This document shows, piece by piece, positions 35,627 through 44,981 of a DNA stretch of 64,000 bases. Position 1 is the first letter of the stretch. The number at the start of each line of letters is the position of its first letter. This DNA is from Arcobacter roscoffensis. Lineage in GTDB: Bacteria; Campylobacterota; Campylobacteria; Campylobacterales; Arcobacteraceae. Under the pieces are notes generated by a model. That model saw nothing but the letters and a program-made list of their open reading frames with translations, did no database searches and had not been told where the DNA came from. The DNA lies in the NCBI RefSeq assembly GCF_024267655.1, contig NZ_CP100595.1, positions 2,232,001-2,296,000 on the forward strand, written 5' to 3'. A program made the translations under genes and the position numbers.

Positions 35627-35866
35627 TATGTATTAATTTAACTTAATTTAGTCTGAAACAAATCATATAACATGTATATTTATTAACACATTAAATGTTT
35701 TATAAAATGATACATTTCTACATATCAAAACTTATTTATGTCTTTATGAAACATATAAATTGTTTTTATTAAGTTTGTTTTCAATATTATAAATCCTTAT
35801 TTTTTATTGTACCAATAATTGTATGATAAATTTTTATTATTACACAATGAAAGGAACTAACACATA

Positions 35867-37429
35867 ATGTCAAAAAATGAGACACAAACTGACTATAAAA
35901 TTGGTCAAGATAACTTGCAAAAATTTGGCTTAGATATACATAATCCTGTTTTTGCTATAAGTGCATTACTTATACTTGTGTTCGTAATTGGAACACTTAT
36001 ATCACCAACAGAGGCAAAAGAAATATTAGATGGAGCTAAATGGTGGTCAATAAATAACTTTGATTGGTTGTTTATGTTAGCTGGTAATATTTTTGTAATT
36101 TTCTGTTTTTTATTAATATTTTTACCTGTAGGAAAACTAAGAATTGGTGGGAAGGATGCAAAACCTGAATTTTCAACATTTTCATGGTTTTCTATGTTAT
36201 TTGCTGCTGGTATGGGAATTGGTCTTATGTACTGGTCGGTAGCAGAACCTGTTGCATACTATACAGCTTGGTGGCATACACCTTTAAATGTTGAAGCAAA
36301 TACTCCTCAAGCACAAGAACTAGCAATGGGTGCTACTATGTATCACTGGGGATTACACCCTTGGGCCATTTATGCAGTAGTTGGATTATCTTTAGCATTT
36401 TTTTCTTATAGTAAAAAACTTCCACTTACAATGAGATCAGCTTTTTATCCTATATTAAAAGAAAAAGTTTGGGGATGGCCTGGACATATTATTGATATTT
36501 TAGCTGTGTTTGCAACTATTTTTGGACTAGCAACATCTTTAGGTTTAGGAGCTCAGCAAGTATCTGCTGGTTTAAACTTCTTATTTGATATAGACAAGGG
36601 TGTAAATACTCAAATTATAGTTATTATAGCAATTACAGCTATTGCTGTAGTATCAGTTTTAAGAGGACTTGAGGGTGGAGTTAAAGTATTAAGTAAATTT
36701 AATATTATACTAGCTTCATTACTTGTACTTTTTATCATAATAGTTGGACCAACATTAGATATCTTACTTGGTGTAGGAACTACATTAGGAAATTATGCTT
36801 CAAATATTATAGATTTAAGTAATTTTGTGGGAAGAGAAGATGACAAATGGTTTCATGGTTGGACTATTTTTTATTGGGCATGGTGGATTGCATGGTCTCC
36901 ATTTGTTGGTATGTTCATTGCAAGAGTATCAAAAGGAAGAACTGTAAGAGAATTTGTTATAGCTGTACTACTTGTACCTATGATTGTAACAGCAATTTGG
37001 ATGAGTACTTTTGGTCTAACTGCTTTAGATCAAGTAATTTCTAGTACAGGTGCACTTGCAAATGGTATTTCTGATAAATCATTAGCAATGTTCCAAATGT
37101 TAGAAAATATTCCATTTGCTTCGATTACTTCTCTTGTTGCTATATCATTGGTTGTTGTATTTTTTGTAACATCTTCTGATTCAGGTTCATTAGTAATTGA
37201 TAGTATTACAGCTGGAGGAAAAGTAGATGCACCTGTTGTTCAAAGAGTATTTTGGGCTTTAATTGAAGGACTAGTAGCTATTGGTTTACTTTATATAGGT
37301 GGGAAAGAAGCACTTCAAGCCTTACAAGCAGGTTCAATTACAACTGCACTACCCTTTACAATAATACTTCTAGTAATGTGTTATAGTTTGTACAAGGGCT
37401 TAAATGACGAACTTAAACTAACTAAGTAA
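35867..37429 (+). CDS. BCCT-family betaine/choline/carnitine transporter
   Basis: Secondary transporter of 520 aa with twelve predicted spans. The BCCT signature is clear: 'FAAGMGIGLMYWSVAEPVAYY' in part, 'YHWGLHPWAIYAVVGL', 'FYWAWWIAWSPFVGMFIARVS' in part, and 'FFVTSSDSGSLV'. It imports quaternary ammonium compatible solutes with Na+ or H+. An AAAGGAA site precedes the ATG. It stands opposite proVWX, so the two uptake routes share a regulatory region and probably respond to salt stress. A strong stem-loop follows. Confidence 0.93.
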   Translation: MSKNETQTDYKIGQDNLQKFGLDIHNPVFAISALLILVFVIGTLISPTEAKEILDGAKWWSINNFDWLFMLAGNIFVIFCFLLIFLPVGKLRIGGKDAKPEFSTFSWFSMLFAAGMGIGLMYWSVAEPVAYYTAWWHTPLNVEANTPQAQELAMGATMYHWGLHPWAIYAVVGLSLAFFSYSKKLPLTMRSAFYPILKEKVWGWPGHIIDILAVFATIFGLATSLGLGAQQVSAGLNFLFDIDKGVNTQIIVIIAITAIAVVSVLRGLEGGVKVLSKFNIILASLLVLFIIIVGPTLDILLGVGTTLGNYASNIIDLSNFVGREDDKWFHGWTIFYWAWWIAWSPFVGMFIARVSKGRTVREFVIAVLLVPMIVTAIWMSTFGLTALDQVISSTGALANGISDKSLAMFQMLENIPFASITSLVAISLVVVFFVTSSDSGSLVIDSITAGGKVDAPVVQRVFWALIEGLVAIGLLYIGGKEALQALQAGSITTALPFTIILLVMCYSLYKGLNDELKLTK

Positions 37430-37449
37430 TAGCTTTAGGCTATTACTTA
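37423..37449. terminator. Bidirectional terminator
   Basis: A perfect 11-bp stem (37423-37433 with 37439-37449) with a five-base loop, covering the BCCT stop codon and ending immediately before the convergent kinase stop. Confidence 0.65.
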
Positions 37450-39612
37450 TTAAATTTCAATTGGAATCTCTATTTTAAACTGCGCGCCTTTTAAAGACTT
37501 ATTATTATATTTATAAGTTTTATTTTTCACTAAAATTTTTCCTTTTAACTGTTTAGTTATAAGCTGATGAGTCATATATAAACCTATTCCTGTACCAACT
37601 GATTGATGTTTAGTAGTAAAGTAAGGGTCAAATATTTTATCAATTATTGATTCATCAATTCCTCCTGCACTATCAATTACTTTTATTACAATACAATCAT
37701 CTTTTTTATTTAGAGAAATAAATAAATACCTATCATCACTGCTAATATTTTTATCGAGGAAGGCATCTTTTGCATTATTAATAATATTGATTAATGCTTG
37801 TACAATAACACTATCATTGTTAAAAATACTCACTTCTGGTGTATCAATTTGTACATTTATATAGTTAGCTTTTAATGAATCTTTTGTAATGTCAAAAACT
37901 TTTTCGATAAGTTCATTTACTTTGAACTCTTTTGAAGATAAACCATCATCTTTAAAAAAGTTTCTAAAATCATCAATAGTTTTGGAAAGATACTTAGCTT
38001 GAAAATTTACTCTATCAAAAGATTCAATAAAACCTTTTTTATCAAAATCATCATTATATTCAAGTTGAAACTTTAGACCTGTTACACATGTAGTAATTAC
38101 AGATAAAGGTTGCCTCCACTGATGAGCAATATTCCCTATCATCTCTCCAACTGCTGCTATCTTTGATTGAGTGTAAACTATTCTTTGTAAGTTTATTAGT
38201 TCACTAATATCTGTTAGAACTAAAATAAAAGAGTTATTTCCACTATAAAAATTAATATTGATTAAATAAGTTTGTTCTTTTTTTAGAAGTGTATTATAAA
38301 TTTTTAGCATCTTATTATTTATTTTAGAGAAGTTTTTATATGAAATAGCATCTTGTAAATTTACTTTTTTTACATAATCTTCTTCATTTGTATCTAGTAT
38401 CATATTTTCAAAACTAGAACTGCAAAAACTATTATCAGTAAATAATTCTCTAAACTTTTGATTTACTGTAATAATTTCTGAATCTTCATATATAATAATT
38501 AAGTTTTTTTGATTATCAATTATATTTTGTAAATTTATATTACTTTTTTCTAACTCTTTTTTATTTTTAATTGTTCTTGATCTATGTTCAACTGCAATAC
38601 TAATAAGATAAACAAATAAAGCAATCAATACTAATCCTAAAGCTTTAAAAATGTCATATTTATTAGCAATATTAACTAAATCTTCGAAATCCATATAAGA
38701 GACAATATATCCAGCAAACATCTTTTTTGTATCATATACAGCTAAAAAAGTTACCATAAAACCTCTATCATCTTTTAAAATAGGTAGATAGAAACTTTTA
38801 TGCTTTTGATGTGAAGATAAAAATCTCTTATCATCTTTAATAATATTGTCTAAACTTTTTATTAATTTATTTTCATGATATTTTTTTGAAAGTGATGAGA
38901 TTAAACTATTTTCTATATAATAATCTTTAAAAAGTACAGAAGCCTCAAAATATTTCTTTTTAGAATTAAATACCTTTTTTAAAGTTGTTTGATCATTCAT
39001 TAAAAGCATATGCATTTTTGATGATAATACACTATTTAGCTTTTTCTCAACTGCATCAAAAGATATAGAGAACTCAACACTTCCTAAATGATCTTCTTTA
39101 TATACTATGGGAAAAACATATCTAAATCCAGGGTATACTCTACCACCTTCAAAACCAAAACTAGTTTTTAACTTAGTGTTCGCTATGTTTATTGACTCTC
39201 TTAAATCAATAAGACTATCTGCACTATTTGAAGGATTATGAAACCTTAATAAACTTTCACCTTTATGTGTATGAAAATGAAACTGTCTAATACCATTACT
39301 TTTTAAAATTTCATAATCTTTATAAAGTGCTCTATAAAGTAAGCCTCTATATACATTTTTATCTTTATTATTTCCATATTTAAACTGATGTAATAACTTT
39401 AAAATTTTTTCTTGTTTCATCAAAAAATTAAAATCTTTTTTTGCAGCTAATTTATATGTATCTAAAATACTATTATAAGCAATTTGAGTAGATTCTAGTC
39501 TTTGTTTTGAAAGTATATCAATTTCATTTTTTTCTATTTTCTCTAAAACAAAAATGAAAATAAATCCAATAACAAAAAAATATAAAATAAAAAGAAACTT
39601 ATTTTTTTTCAA
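37450..39612 (-). CDS. Sensor histidine kinase (periplasmic double-Cache-like sensor, PAS)
   Basis: 720-aa kinase. One N-terminal span (8-24), a large periplasmic sensor ('FHFHTHKGESLLRFHNP', 'SFGFEGGRVYPGFRYVFP'), a second span near 325-345, a coiled coil, a PAS-like segment ('NIIDNQKNLIIIYEDSEIIT'), then the H-box 'NIAHQWRQPL', N-box 'INNAKDAF' and ATP-lid 'GTGIGLYM'. Its start overlaps the PhnD-like gene by 14 bases, so the two are co-translated. I infer that the binding protein presents a ligand to this sensor. No response regulator adjoins. Confidence 0.87.
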   Translation of the reverse strand: MKKNKFLFILYFFVIGFIFIFVLEKIEKNEIDILSKQRLESTQIAYNSILDTYKLAAKKDFNFLMKQEKILKLLHQFKYGNNKDKNVYRGLLYRALYKDYEILKSNGIRQFHFHTHKGESLLRFHNPSNSADSLIDLRESINIANTKLKTSFGFEGGRVYPGFRYVFPIVYKEDHLGSVEFSISFDAVEKKLNSVLSSKMHMLLMNDQTTLKKVFNSKKKYFEASVLFKDYYIENSLISSLSKKYHENKLIKSLDNIIKDDKRFLSSHQKHKSFYLPILKDDRGFMVTFLAVYDTKKMFAGYIVSYMDFEDLVNIANKYDIFKALGLVLIALFVYLISIAVEHRSRTIKNKKELEKSNINLQNIIDNQKNLIIIYEDSEIITVNQKFRELFTDNSFCSSSFENMILDTNEEDYVKKVNLQDAISYKNFSKINNKMLKIYNTLLKKEQTYLININFYSGNNSFILVLTDISELINLQRIVYTQSKIAAVGEMIGNIAHQWRQPLSVITTCVTGLKFQLEYNDDFDKKGFIESFDRVNFQAKYLSKTIDDFRNFFKDDGLSSKEFKVNELIEKVFDITKDSLKANYINVQIDTPEVSIFNNDSVIVQALINIINNAKDAFLDKNISSDDRYLFISLNKKDDCIVIKVIDSAGGIDESIIDKIFDPYFTTKHQSVGTGIGLYMTHQLITKQLKGKILVKNKTYKYNNKSLKGAQFKIEIPIEI

Positions 39613-40426
39613 GCATATTCCCTTCTAATGGTAATTTAGATATTTCCACTTTTAAATTTCCATAATCACTCTTATTTGCTTTTACAAATCCATAAGATCC
39701 TTTTTTTAATTTTTTTAAGTCATCATCTGAGATATTCAATAAAGTTTCAGTAATTTTTTGTGATAGCTCATTGTCAACATTATTAGTATTAACAACAAAG
39801 GTAAAGCCAGGAAGTAAAATACTCTTTTTAATAATATCCACACCTAAACTTTTATATTTATTAGCAATAGTATCTTTTGCTCCTGCTAGATTGTGAGTTC
39901 CTTTTACCAATGACAATAAAGCATTTTGATGTGACATTTCATAAGAATATAAAAGCTCATCAAGATTTTTTGAATACTCTTGTTTTAATAAAATATTTGT
40001 CATAAAGTATCCGCAAGTAGACAAAGGTTGAGTTAGTGCAAGCTTTGTATTATTAGAGATGTCTATTTTAGATGTTTTAAACTTTGCAAGAACACATCTA
40101 TAGTTATGTTTATTGTTTTTTTCTTTAAAAGTTACAAGGGGTTTTATATCATTGTATTTAGTAGATAAAGCTACATAAGGTAAGGGTCCTAAATATGCTA
40201 AATCTATTTTTTTCTTTTCTATATCACTTATAATATCTTTGTAGTTTGAATAAAACTTATATTTAATTTTTATATCTAAATGTTTTTCTAAATATATTAG
40301 TAAAGGATTAAAATCATTTATAATGTTTGCTTTTGATTTAGTAGGTAAAGGTGCGAATACTATTTCTTTAGAATAGACTGTAACTAGTAAAAATAAAGTC
40401 ATAAAAACTATTCTTAATAACTTCAT
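39599..40426 (-). CDS. PhnD-like periplasmic binding protein
   Basis: 275-aa exported protein with a signal peptide (1-20). It follows the phosphate/phosphonate-binding (PhnD) fold: 'VFAPLPTKSKANIINDFNPL', 'IDLAYLGPLPYVAL', 'LALTQPLSTCGYFMTNILL' and 'AGAKDTIANKYKSLGVD'. No ABC ATPase or permease lies next to it; instead the overlapping downstream gene is a histidine kinase. It is therefore more likely a sensory accessory than an uptake component. The ligand is not deducible. Confidence 0.8.
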   Translation of the reverse strand: MKLLRIVFMTLFLLVTVYSKEIVFAPLPTKSKANIINDFNPLLIYLEKHLDIKIKYKFYSNYKDIISDIEKKKIDLAYLGPLPYVALSTKYNDIKPLVTFKEKNNKHNYRCVLAKFKTSKIDISNNTKLALTQPLSTCGYFMTNILLKQEYSKNLDELLYSYEMSHQNALLSLVKGTHNLAGAKDTIANKYKSLGVDIIKKSILLPGFTFVVNTNNVDNELSQKITETLLNISDDDLKKLKKGSYGFVKANKSDYGNLKVEISKLPLEGNMLEKK

Positions 40427-40492
40427 TTACACACCCCATAATATTTCATATATTATATAAAATAATTTGTTAATGTTGTATAAAGTTTAAGA

Positions 40493-40924
40493 TTATTTAT
40501 ATGTGATTTTTTTATTTTCATGCAAAACAAAATCTTTTAATATTTTGTTATGGTCAAAAACCATTTTATCAAATGGTAATTCATCCAAAGAAAAAACATA
40601 AACCTCTTTTGCATCATCACATGCTTTTGGTGTACCTATTGCAGAACAAATATAGGCAATTGATGCAGTATGAAATCTTGGATCTCTGTTTGGATCTGAA
40701 TATACACCCAATAAGGACTCAATTTTTACATCTAAGGAAGTTTCTTCTTTCATTTCACGAACTAAAGCATTTTCAACACTCTCACCAATATCAACAAAAC
40801 CACCAGGAATTGCTATACCATGGGGTGTATTAAGTCTTTCAATAAGCACTATACCTTTAAAGTTCTCATTTTTATCATATAGTTTGATAATACCATCAAC
40901 ACTTAAGTGGGGAGTTTTTATCAT
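40493..40924 (-). CDS. NUDIX hydrolase
   Basis: 143-aa hydrolase of nucleoside diphosphates linked to another moiety. The NUDIX box is 'GGFVDIGESVENALVREMKEETS', here split as 'GGFVDIGESVEN' plus 'ALVREMKEETS'. It matches GX5EX7REUXEEXGU except that the last Gly is Ser. The 'VYSDPNRDPRFH' segment is typical of ADP-ribose-pyrophosphatase-like members. A small membrane-peptide gene may precede it in the same transcript. Confidence 0.88.
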   Translation of the reverse strand: MIKTPHLSVDGIIKLYDKNENFKGIVLIERLNTPHGIAIPGGFVDIGESVENALVREMKEETSLDVKIESLLGVYSDPNRDPRFHTASIAYICSAIGTPKACDDAKEVYVFSLDELPFDKMVFDHNKILKDFVLHENKKITYK

Positions 40925-40946
40925 AGATTAGCCTTAGTTTCTAATA

Positions 40947-41060
40947 TTATACTAAATTCTCAACAATAAACTTAGCTAAAGAAGTGAAATATTTATCAAT
41001 ATTTTCAGAAAAGATTATAATAACAAATGTAAGCAATATAAAATTAAAAATATATGCCAT
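40947..41060 (-). CDS. Possible small membrane protein (37 aa)
   Basis: Within the 333-base interval 40925-41257 the minus strand has an ATG with an AAGG site eight bases ahead. It opens a 37-codon frame: one hydrophobic helix ('FNFILLTFVIIIF') then an amphipathic tail ending 'SLAKFIVENLV'. It ends 22 bases before the NUDIX start. No homologue is recognised; composition and placement are the only support. The rest of the interval is AT-rich with no structure seen. Confidence 0.4.
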   Translation of the reverse strand: MAYIFNFILLTFVIIIFSENIDKYFTSLAKFIVENLV

Positions 41061-41257
41061 TTATAAACCTTATATAATATTTTTGTGTAATTATATATAA
41101 AATATTCTTACATATAAATAACAATTATGTTATATATGATGTTATATTAAAAAATTTATAAAAGAAGCTTTTTACTATGTATAATCTACATATATTTGGT
41201 AAGTAAATGTTATAATTTAATAATACTCATATATTAAATTATTTTTAAGGCAAAACA

Positions 41258-43030
41258 TTGAAAACAATTTTTATAATTGCATTACTACTTATACAAATAA
41301 ACTCCTTATATGCCATTGCTATAGATAAAGCAAAAGTTAAATTAACAGATTTTGAACTTGAATATTTTGTAAATGACAATAAAAATCTCAGATTTGAAGA
41401 CCTTAATGAAGCTAAGTTTAAAAAAGGCAAAAACAAAGATAGCTTGGGTACGGCTATTACAAATAGTTGGTTGAAAATTCAATTAACAAATACAAGTGAT
41501 AATACACTTGAACTTTATATTCATCAAAATTTAGCTTTTACATTTGATGCAATCACATTTTATGAAGCAAATATAAAAAATGAACTAATAAAAAAAACAA
41601 ATATTTCCACAGGTTACTCAAAAGAACAATCAGAACTATTAGGCGCAAATAGCGTTTATCCCGTAGTTTTAGAAAAAAATGAAACAAAAAATATATACAT
41701 AAATCAAAAAACTTTAGCATATCATTTTTATGACTATTCAATACTAACAAAAGATGAGTCAACTAATTATTTGATTTATGAAAAAGCAGATGGTATTTTC
41801 TTTTTTGGATTATTAGTCGCCCTTGCTTTATATAATTTACTCATTTTTATATCTACTAGATACAAAGAGTATTTATACTACTTTCTATATCTATTAAGTG
41901 CAACTATATGGATACTTTATATGTATGGCTCTTTATCACACTACTTTAATGTATATGGACAACTAGCTGTAAAATTTAATTTTGCTTTGATGCTGACACC
42001 TATTTTTTTAGCACTTTTTATTCAATCAGTATTTGAAACTAAAGAAAAATATATAAAAGAACATCTTTTTTTAAATAGTATAATAGTTTTACTTTCTTCA
42101 AATGTAGTTTATTCATTTATAAACTTCAATCATGCATTAGGATTATTATCTTTAAGTCTAAACTACTCACTGGTTATTTTCTTGTTCATTAGTATTAGTA
42201 TTTATAAAAAAGGAAATCAATTTATAAAAATATTTTTAACTGCTCACATCTTCTATATAGTATTTAGTCTTTATGGACTTATGTTTTATATGGGAATAGT
42301 TGATTTTAACTATATTTCATCTCGTAGTATGGGAATAGGTATTATAATTGAAGCTTTAATCCTATCTTATTTAATATCATATAAATTTAAAAAGATTGAA
42401 GAAGAAAAAAAATTAGAACAACTTTTAAAACAAAATGCTTTAAATGATAAATCGAAAATTGAACTTCTTTTAGAAGAAAAAAATAAGCTTCTAGATATAT
42501 CTCAACAAAAGTCAATTGAACTTACAAAATTAAATAAACAATTAGAGCAATTATCTATTACTGACAAGCTAACTAAATTATATAATAGAACTAAAATAGA
42601 TAGTTTCTTAGAAGAACAACTAAAATATGCAAAAAGGTATAAAGAGTGTTTTAGTGTGATTTTATTAGATATTGATTTCTTTAAAAAAGTAAATGATACG
42701 CATGGTCATCAAACAGGAGATATTGTGCTTAAAGAGTTCTCAGCTATCTTAAAATCAAATATAAGAGAAACAGATGTACTTGGAAGATGGGGTGGTGAAG
42801 AGTTTATAATCATTTGTCCTAAAACAAATTTAGAAGAAACTCTTGTAGTTGCAAAAAAAATAAAAAGCAAAATAGAAAACTACAACTTTACAACCATAGT
42901 TAACTGCACAGCAAGTTTTGGTATTAGCAATTATAAAATTAATTTGGATATAAAAGATATTATTAAAAATGCAGATGATGCACTTTATGAAGCTAAGAAA
43001 AATGGTCGTAATAGTATTGCTAGTAGATAG
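41258..43030 (+). CDS. Diguanylate cyclase with 7TMR-DISM sensor
   Basis: 590-aa c-di-GMP synthase. A signal peptide precedes a 7TMR-DISMED2-like extracellular domain (about 25-165), seven hydrophobic spans (about 175-375), a coiled coil, and a GGDEF domain at about 425-590. The active-site loop is 'GRWGGEEF' and the inhibitory I-site RxxD is 'RETD', five residues earlier, so product inhibition is expected. 'DIDFFKKVND' carries the metal ligand. The start codon is TTG. The signal is unknown. Confidence 0.9.
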   Translation: MKTIFIIALLLIQINSLYAIAIDKAKVKLTDFELEYFVNDNKNLRFEDLNEAKFKKGKNKDSLGTAITNSWLKIQLTNTSDNTLELYIHQNLAFTFDAITFYEANIKNELIKKTNISTGYSKEQSELLGANSVYPVVLEKNETKNIYINQKTLAYHFYDYSILTKDESTNYLIYEKADGIFFFGLLVALALYNLLIFISTRYKEYLYYFLYLLSATIWILYMYGSLSHYFNVYGQLAVKFNFALMLTPIFLALFIQSVFETKEKYIKEHLFLNSIIVLLSSNVVYSFINFNHALGLLSLSLNYSLVIFLFISISIYKKGNQFIKIFLTAHIFYIVFSLYGLMFYMGIVDFNYISSRSMGIGIIIEALILSYLISYKFKKIEEEKKLEQLLKQNALNDKSKIELLLEEKNKLLDISQQKSIELTKLNKQLEQLSITDKLTKLYNRTKIDSFLEEQLKYAKRYKECFSVILLDIDFFKKVNDTHGHQTGDIVLKEFSAILKSNIRETDVLGRWGGEEFIIICPKTNLEETLVVAKKIKSKIENYNFTTIVNCTASFGISNYKINLDIKDIIKNADDALYEAKKNGRNSIASR

Positions 43031-43096
43031 CAAAATATTTAGGTGGATAGAGAGATTCAAAGCCCCAATAACGATATAAGTTTTTGAACTGCTAGA

Positions 43097-43576
43097 CTAT
43101 TTTTGTCTTTGTAAAACTCTTCTATTTATTTCTTTATTTAAAATATTTTCATCAGCAGTCGTTATAAATTTTGTAAGTTCAGGTACTTTTAGTTCTTTAA
43201 TATTTAAATATTCAGGTTTTTTTGATGTAAGAATTTTATATTGATCAAGTACATTTGTTTTATACTCATCAAAGTTTGTTTTTTCCATAGGACTAAGTTC
43301 ACTTGTATTTTTAGCTATATAAATTAAATACTTTAAAGAACCATTTATATATCTATGAGCAGTCTCATAGTCTTCTAATTTAAAACAAAGTATTGTTTTC
43401 ATTACAAAATAAGAAGGAACTATTTTAAAAAGAATTACACTATTCTCAAAATCTTCACACTGCTTTAATATAAGTTTATAATCAGGTTTTTCTTCTTTAC
43501 ATATAGCTAATGAAATATTATCAAATGCAAAGGCATCATCTTTCATAAATTCTTTTATATTTAAGTTTTCTGACAT
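43097..43576 (-). CDS. Hypothetical helical protein (159 aa)
   Basis: A soluble, mostly helical protein rich in Lys, Glu and Asp, with no signal or membrane segment. The stretch about 60-95 ('FKLEDYETAHRYINGSLKYL') has a TPR-like helix pair feel, but no repeat is certain. It lies alone between the diguanylate cyclase and the tRNA array. No family is recognised. Confidence 0.55.
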   Translation of the reverse strand: MSENLNIKEFMKDDAFAFDNISLAICKEEKPDYKLILKQCEDFENSVILFKIVPSYFVMKTILCFKLEDYETAHRYINGSLKYLIYIAKNTSELSPMEKTNFDEYKTNVLDQYKILTSKKPEYLNIKELKVPELTKFITTADENILNKEINRRVLQRQK

Positions 43577-43688
43577 TGTTTATATCCTTTGTAAACTTTT
43601 ATATTTCCCATTTCAAGTAATAGTGAATTATTGGTTCATCTTGCACTTATAAGCTAAACAGGCATAAATAATAAAGTAAAATAGTAAG

Positions 43689-43772
43689 TGGTACCAGTGA
43701 CCGGACTCGAACCGGTACGCCCTAAGGCAAAAGATTTTGAATCTCTCAAGTCTACCATTCCATCACACTGGC
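43689..43772 (-). tRNA. tRNA-Leu (CAA)
   Basis: Minus-strand cloverleaf with a long variable arm. The anticodon loop TTCAAAA gives CAA, the T-arm is CCGGTTCGAGTCCGG, and CCA is encoded. The acceptor opens with a G1-U72 pair. It is the last tRNA of the array. Between it and the next tRNA lies an AGCT-rich nested inverted repeat (about 43789-43835), probably an RNA-processing hairpin. Confidence 0.93.
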
Positions 43773-43840
43773 ATAATGTTGCTAAAAAAAAGCTTCTAGC
43801 TAAAAGAACTAAAAGTTCAAATAGCTAAAAGCTTTGTAAT

Positions 43841-43917
<77 letters not shown>

Positions 43918-43976
43918 ATTTGAAATACTTATTAGTATTTTATAAAATTCAACATAATAATATTGTTGGATTGTAG

Positions 43977-44051
43977 TGGATGGGGTAGAGGGATTCGAAC
44001 CCCCGAATAACGATACCAAAAACCGTTGCCTTACCACTTGGCGATACCCCA
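43977..44051 (-). tRNA. tRNA-Gln (TTG)
   Basis: Minus-strand cloverleaf with acceptor TGGGGTA/TACCCCA, anticodon loop TTTTGGT giving TTG, T-arm GGGGGTTCGAATCCCTC, and encoded CCA. Confidence 0.94.
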
Positions 44052-44091
44052 TTCTGAGTCTAACATATAATTTGTGTAGTTTAAAATAAAG

Positions 44092-44168
44092 TGGAGCTGG
44101 TGAAGGGACTTGAACCCCCGACCTGCTGATTACAAATCAGCTGCTCTAGCCAACTGAGCTACACCAGC
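44092..44168 (-). tRNA. tRNA-Thr (TGT)
   Basis: Acceptor GCTGGTG/CACCAGC, anticodon loop TTTGTAA giving TGT, T-arm GGGGGTTCAAGTCCCTT, discriminator T, encoded CCA. Confidence 0.94.
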
Positions 44169-44205
44169 TTCCAAAATTAATAAAGATTATTCACTATGTG
44201 AATAA

Positions 44206-44282
44206 TGGTGTCAAGAGAGAGACTTGAACTCTCGACCTCCGGCTTATGAGACCAGCGCTCTAGCCAGCTGAGCTACCTTGAC
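44206..44282 (-). tRNA. Elongator tRNA-Met (CAT)
   Basis: Acceptor GTCAAGG pairs fully with its 3' arm, so it is not an initiator. The anticodon is CAT. The D-arm 'AGCTCAGCTGGCTAGAGCG' is like elongator Met tRNAs. I call this Met and the CAT tRNA at 44600 Ile by resemblance; the two could be exchanged. Confidence 0.8.
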
Positions 44283-44292
44283 ACTGACTAAT

Positions 44293-44369
<77 letters not shown>

Positions 44370-44387
44370 TTATGTTAAAATAATAAG

Positions 44388-44464
44388 TGGAGCGGGAGAC
44401 GAGACTCGAACTCGCGACAATCTGCTTGGAAGGCAGAGGCTCTAGCCAACTGAGCTACTCCCGC
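44388..44464 (-). tRNA. tRNA-Gly (TCC), copy 1
   Basis: Acceptor GCGGGAG/CTCCCGC, anticodon loop CTTCCAA giving TCC, encoded CCA. The 77-base gene is identical to the next copy. Confidence 0.95.
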
Positions 44465-44517
44465 TCATATGGTAAATTAATTAAAAAATAAATAGTATTA
44501 CCAACCCTATTTATTAG

Positions 44518-44594
44518 TGGAGCGGGAGACGAGACTCGAACTCGCGACAATCTGCTTGGAAGGCAGAGGCTCTAGCCAACTGAGCTACTCCCGC
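44518..44594 (-). tRNA. tRNA-Gly (TCC), copy 2
   Basis: Exact duplicate of the preceding tRNA-Gly gene, separated from it by 53 bases of AT-rich spacer. A recent tandem duplication is likely. Confidence 0.95.
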
Positions 44595-44599
44595 ATAAG

Positions 44600-44676
44600 T
44601 GGTGGGTCTAGAAGGACTCGAACCTTCGACCACTCGGTTATGAGCCGAGTGCTCTAACCAGCTGAGCTATAGACCC
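44600..44676 (-). tRNA. tRNA-Ile2 (CAT, presumed lysidine-modified)
   Basis: Acceptor GGGTCTA with its full complement, anticodon CAT in the stem 'CTCGG CTCATAA CCGAG', encoded CCA. The anticodon arm and 'GTCGAAGGTTCGAGTCCTT' resemble tRNA-Ile(CAT), whose C34 is changed to lysidine by TilS to read AUA. The alternative is an elongator Met tRNA. Confidence 0.75.
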
Positions 44677-44685
44677 TCACTTAAA

Positions 44686-44780
44686 TGGCGGACAGAGAGG
44701 GATTCGAACCCTCGGTACCGTTGCCAGTACGCATCCTTAGCAGGGATGTGGTTTAAGCCAGCTCACCCATCTATCCGTCT
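44686..44780 (-). tRNA. tRNA-Ser (GCT)
   Basis: A 95-base gene with a long variable arm, anticodon loop CTGCTAA giving GCT, discriminator G and encoded CCA. The acceptor reads AGACGGA against TCTGTCC, leaving an A1-C72 mismatch where a G-C pair is normal. It is first in the array. A TATAAT element at 44815-44820 on the minus strand, about 35 bases upstream, is the probable array promoter. Confidence 0.9.
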
Positions 44781-44981
44781 AAACTTGATAACTATGTATC
44801 AAATTTGGATGGGAATTATAATAGTTATGTGCTTAAAGAGCCCTTAAAAAATATATTACTTTTAATTTTTTTCTTTTTTTAGCTAAAACATTAGTATTAA
44901 CAAGTATTATTGCAAATAATTTTTATTTTTATCTTTTTCAAATAGAGAAAATACTAAAATTGAAGAAAACATAGGTTAACA

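Noticed and set aside
44388-44594. Direct repeat of 77 bases as a possible mobile-element repeat
   Set aside because: The repeat is exactly a duplicated tRNA-Gly gene, with no integrase or other mobile gene nearby.
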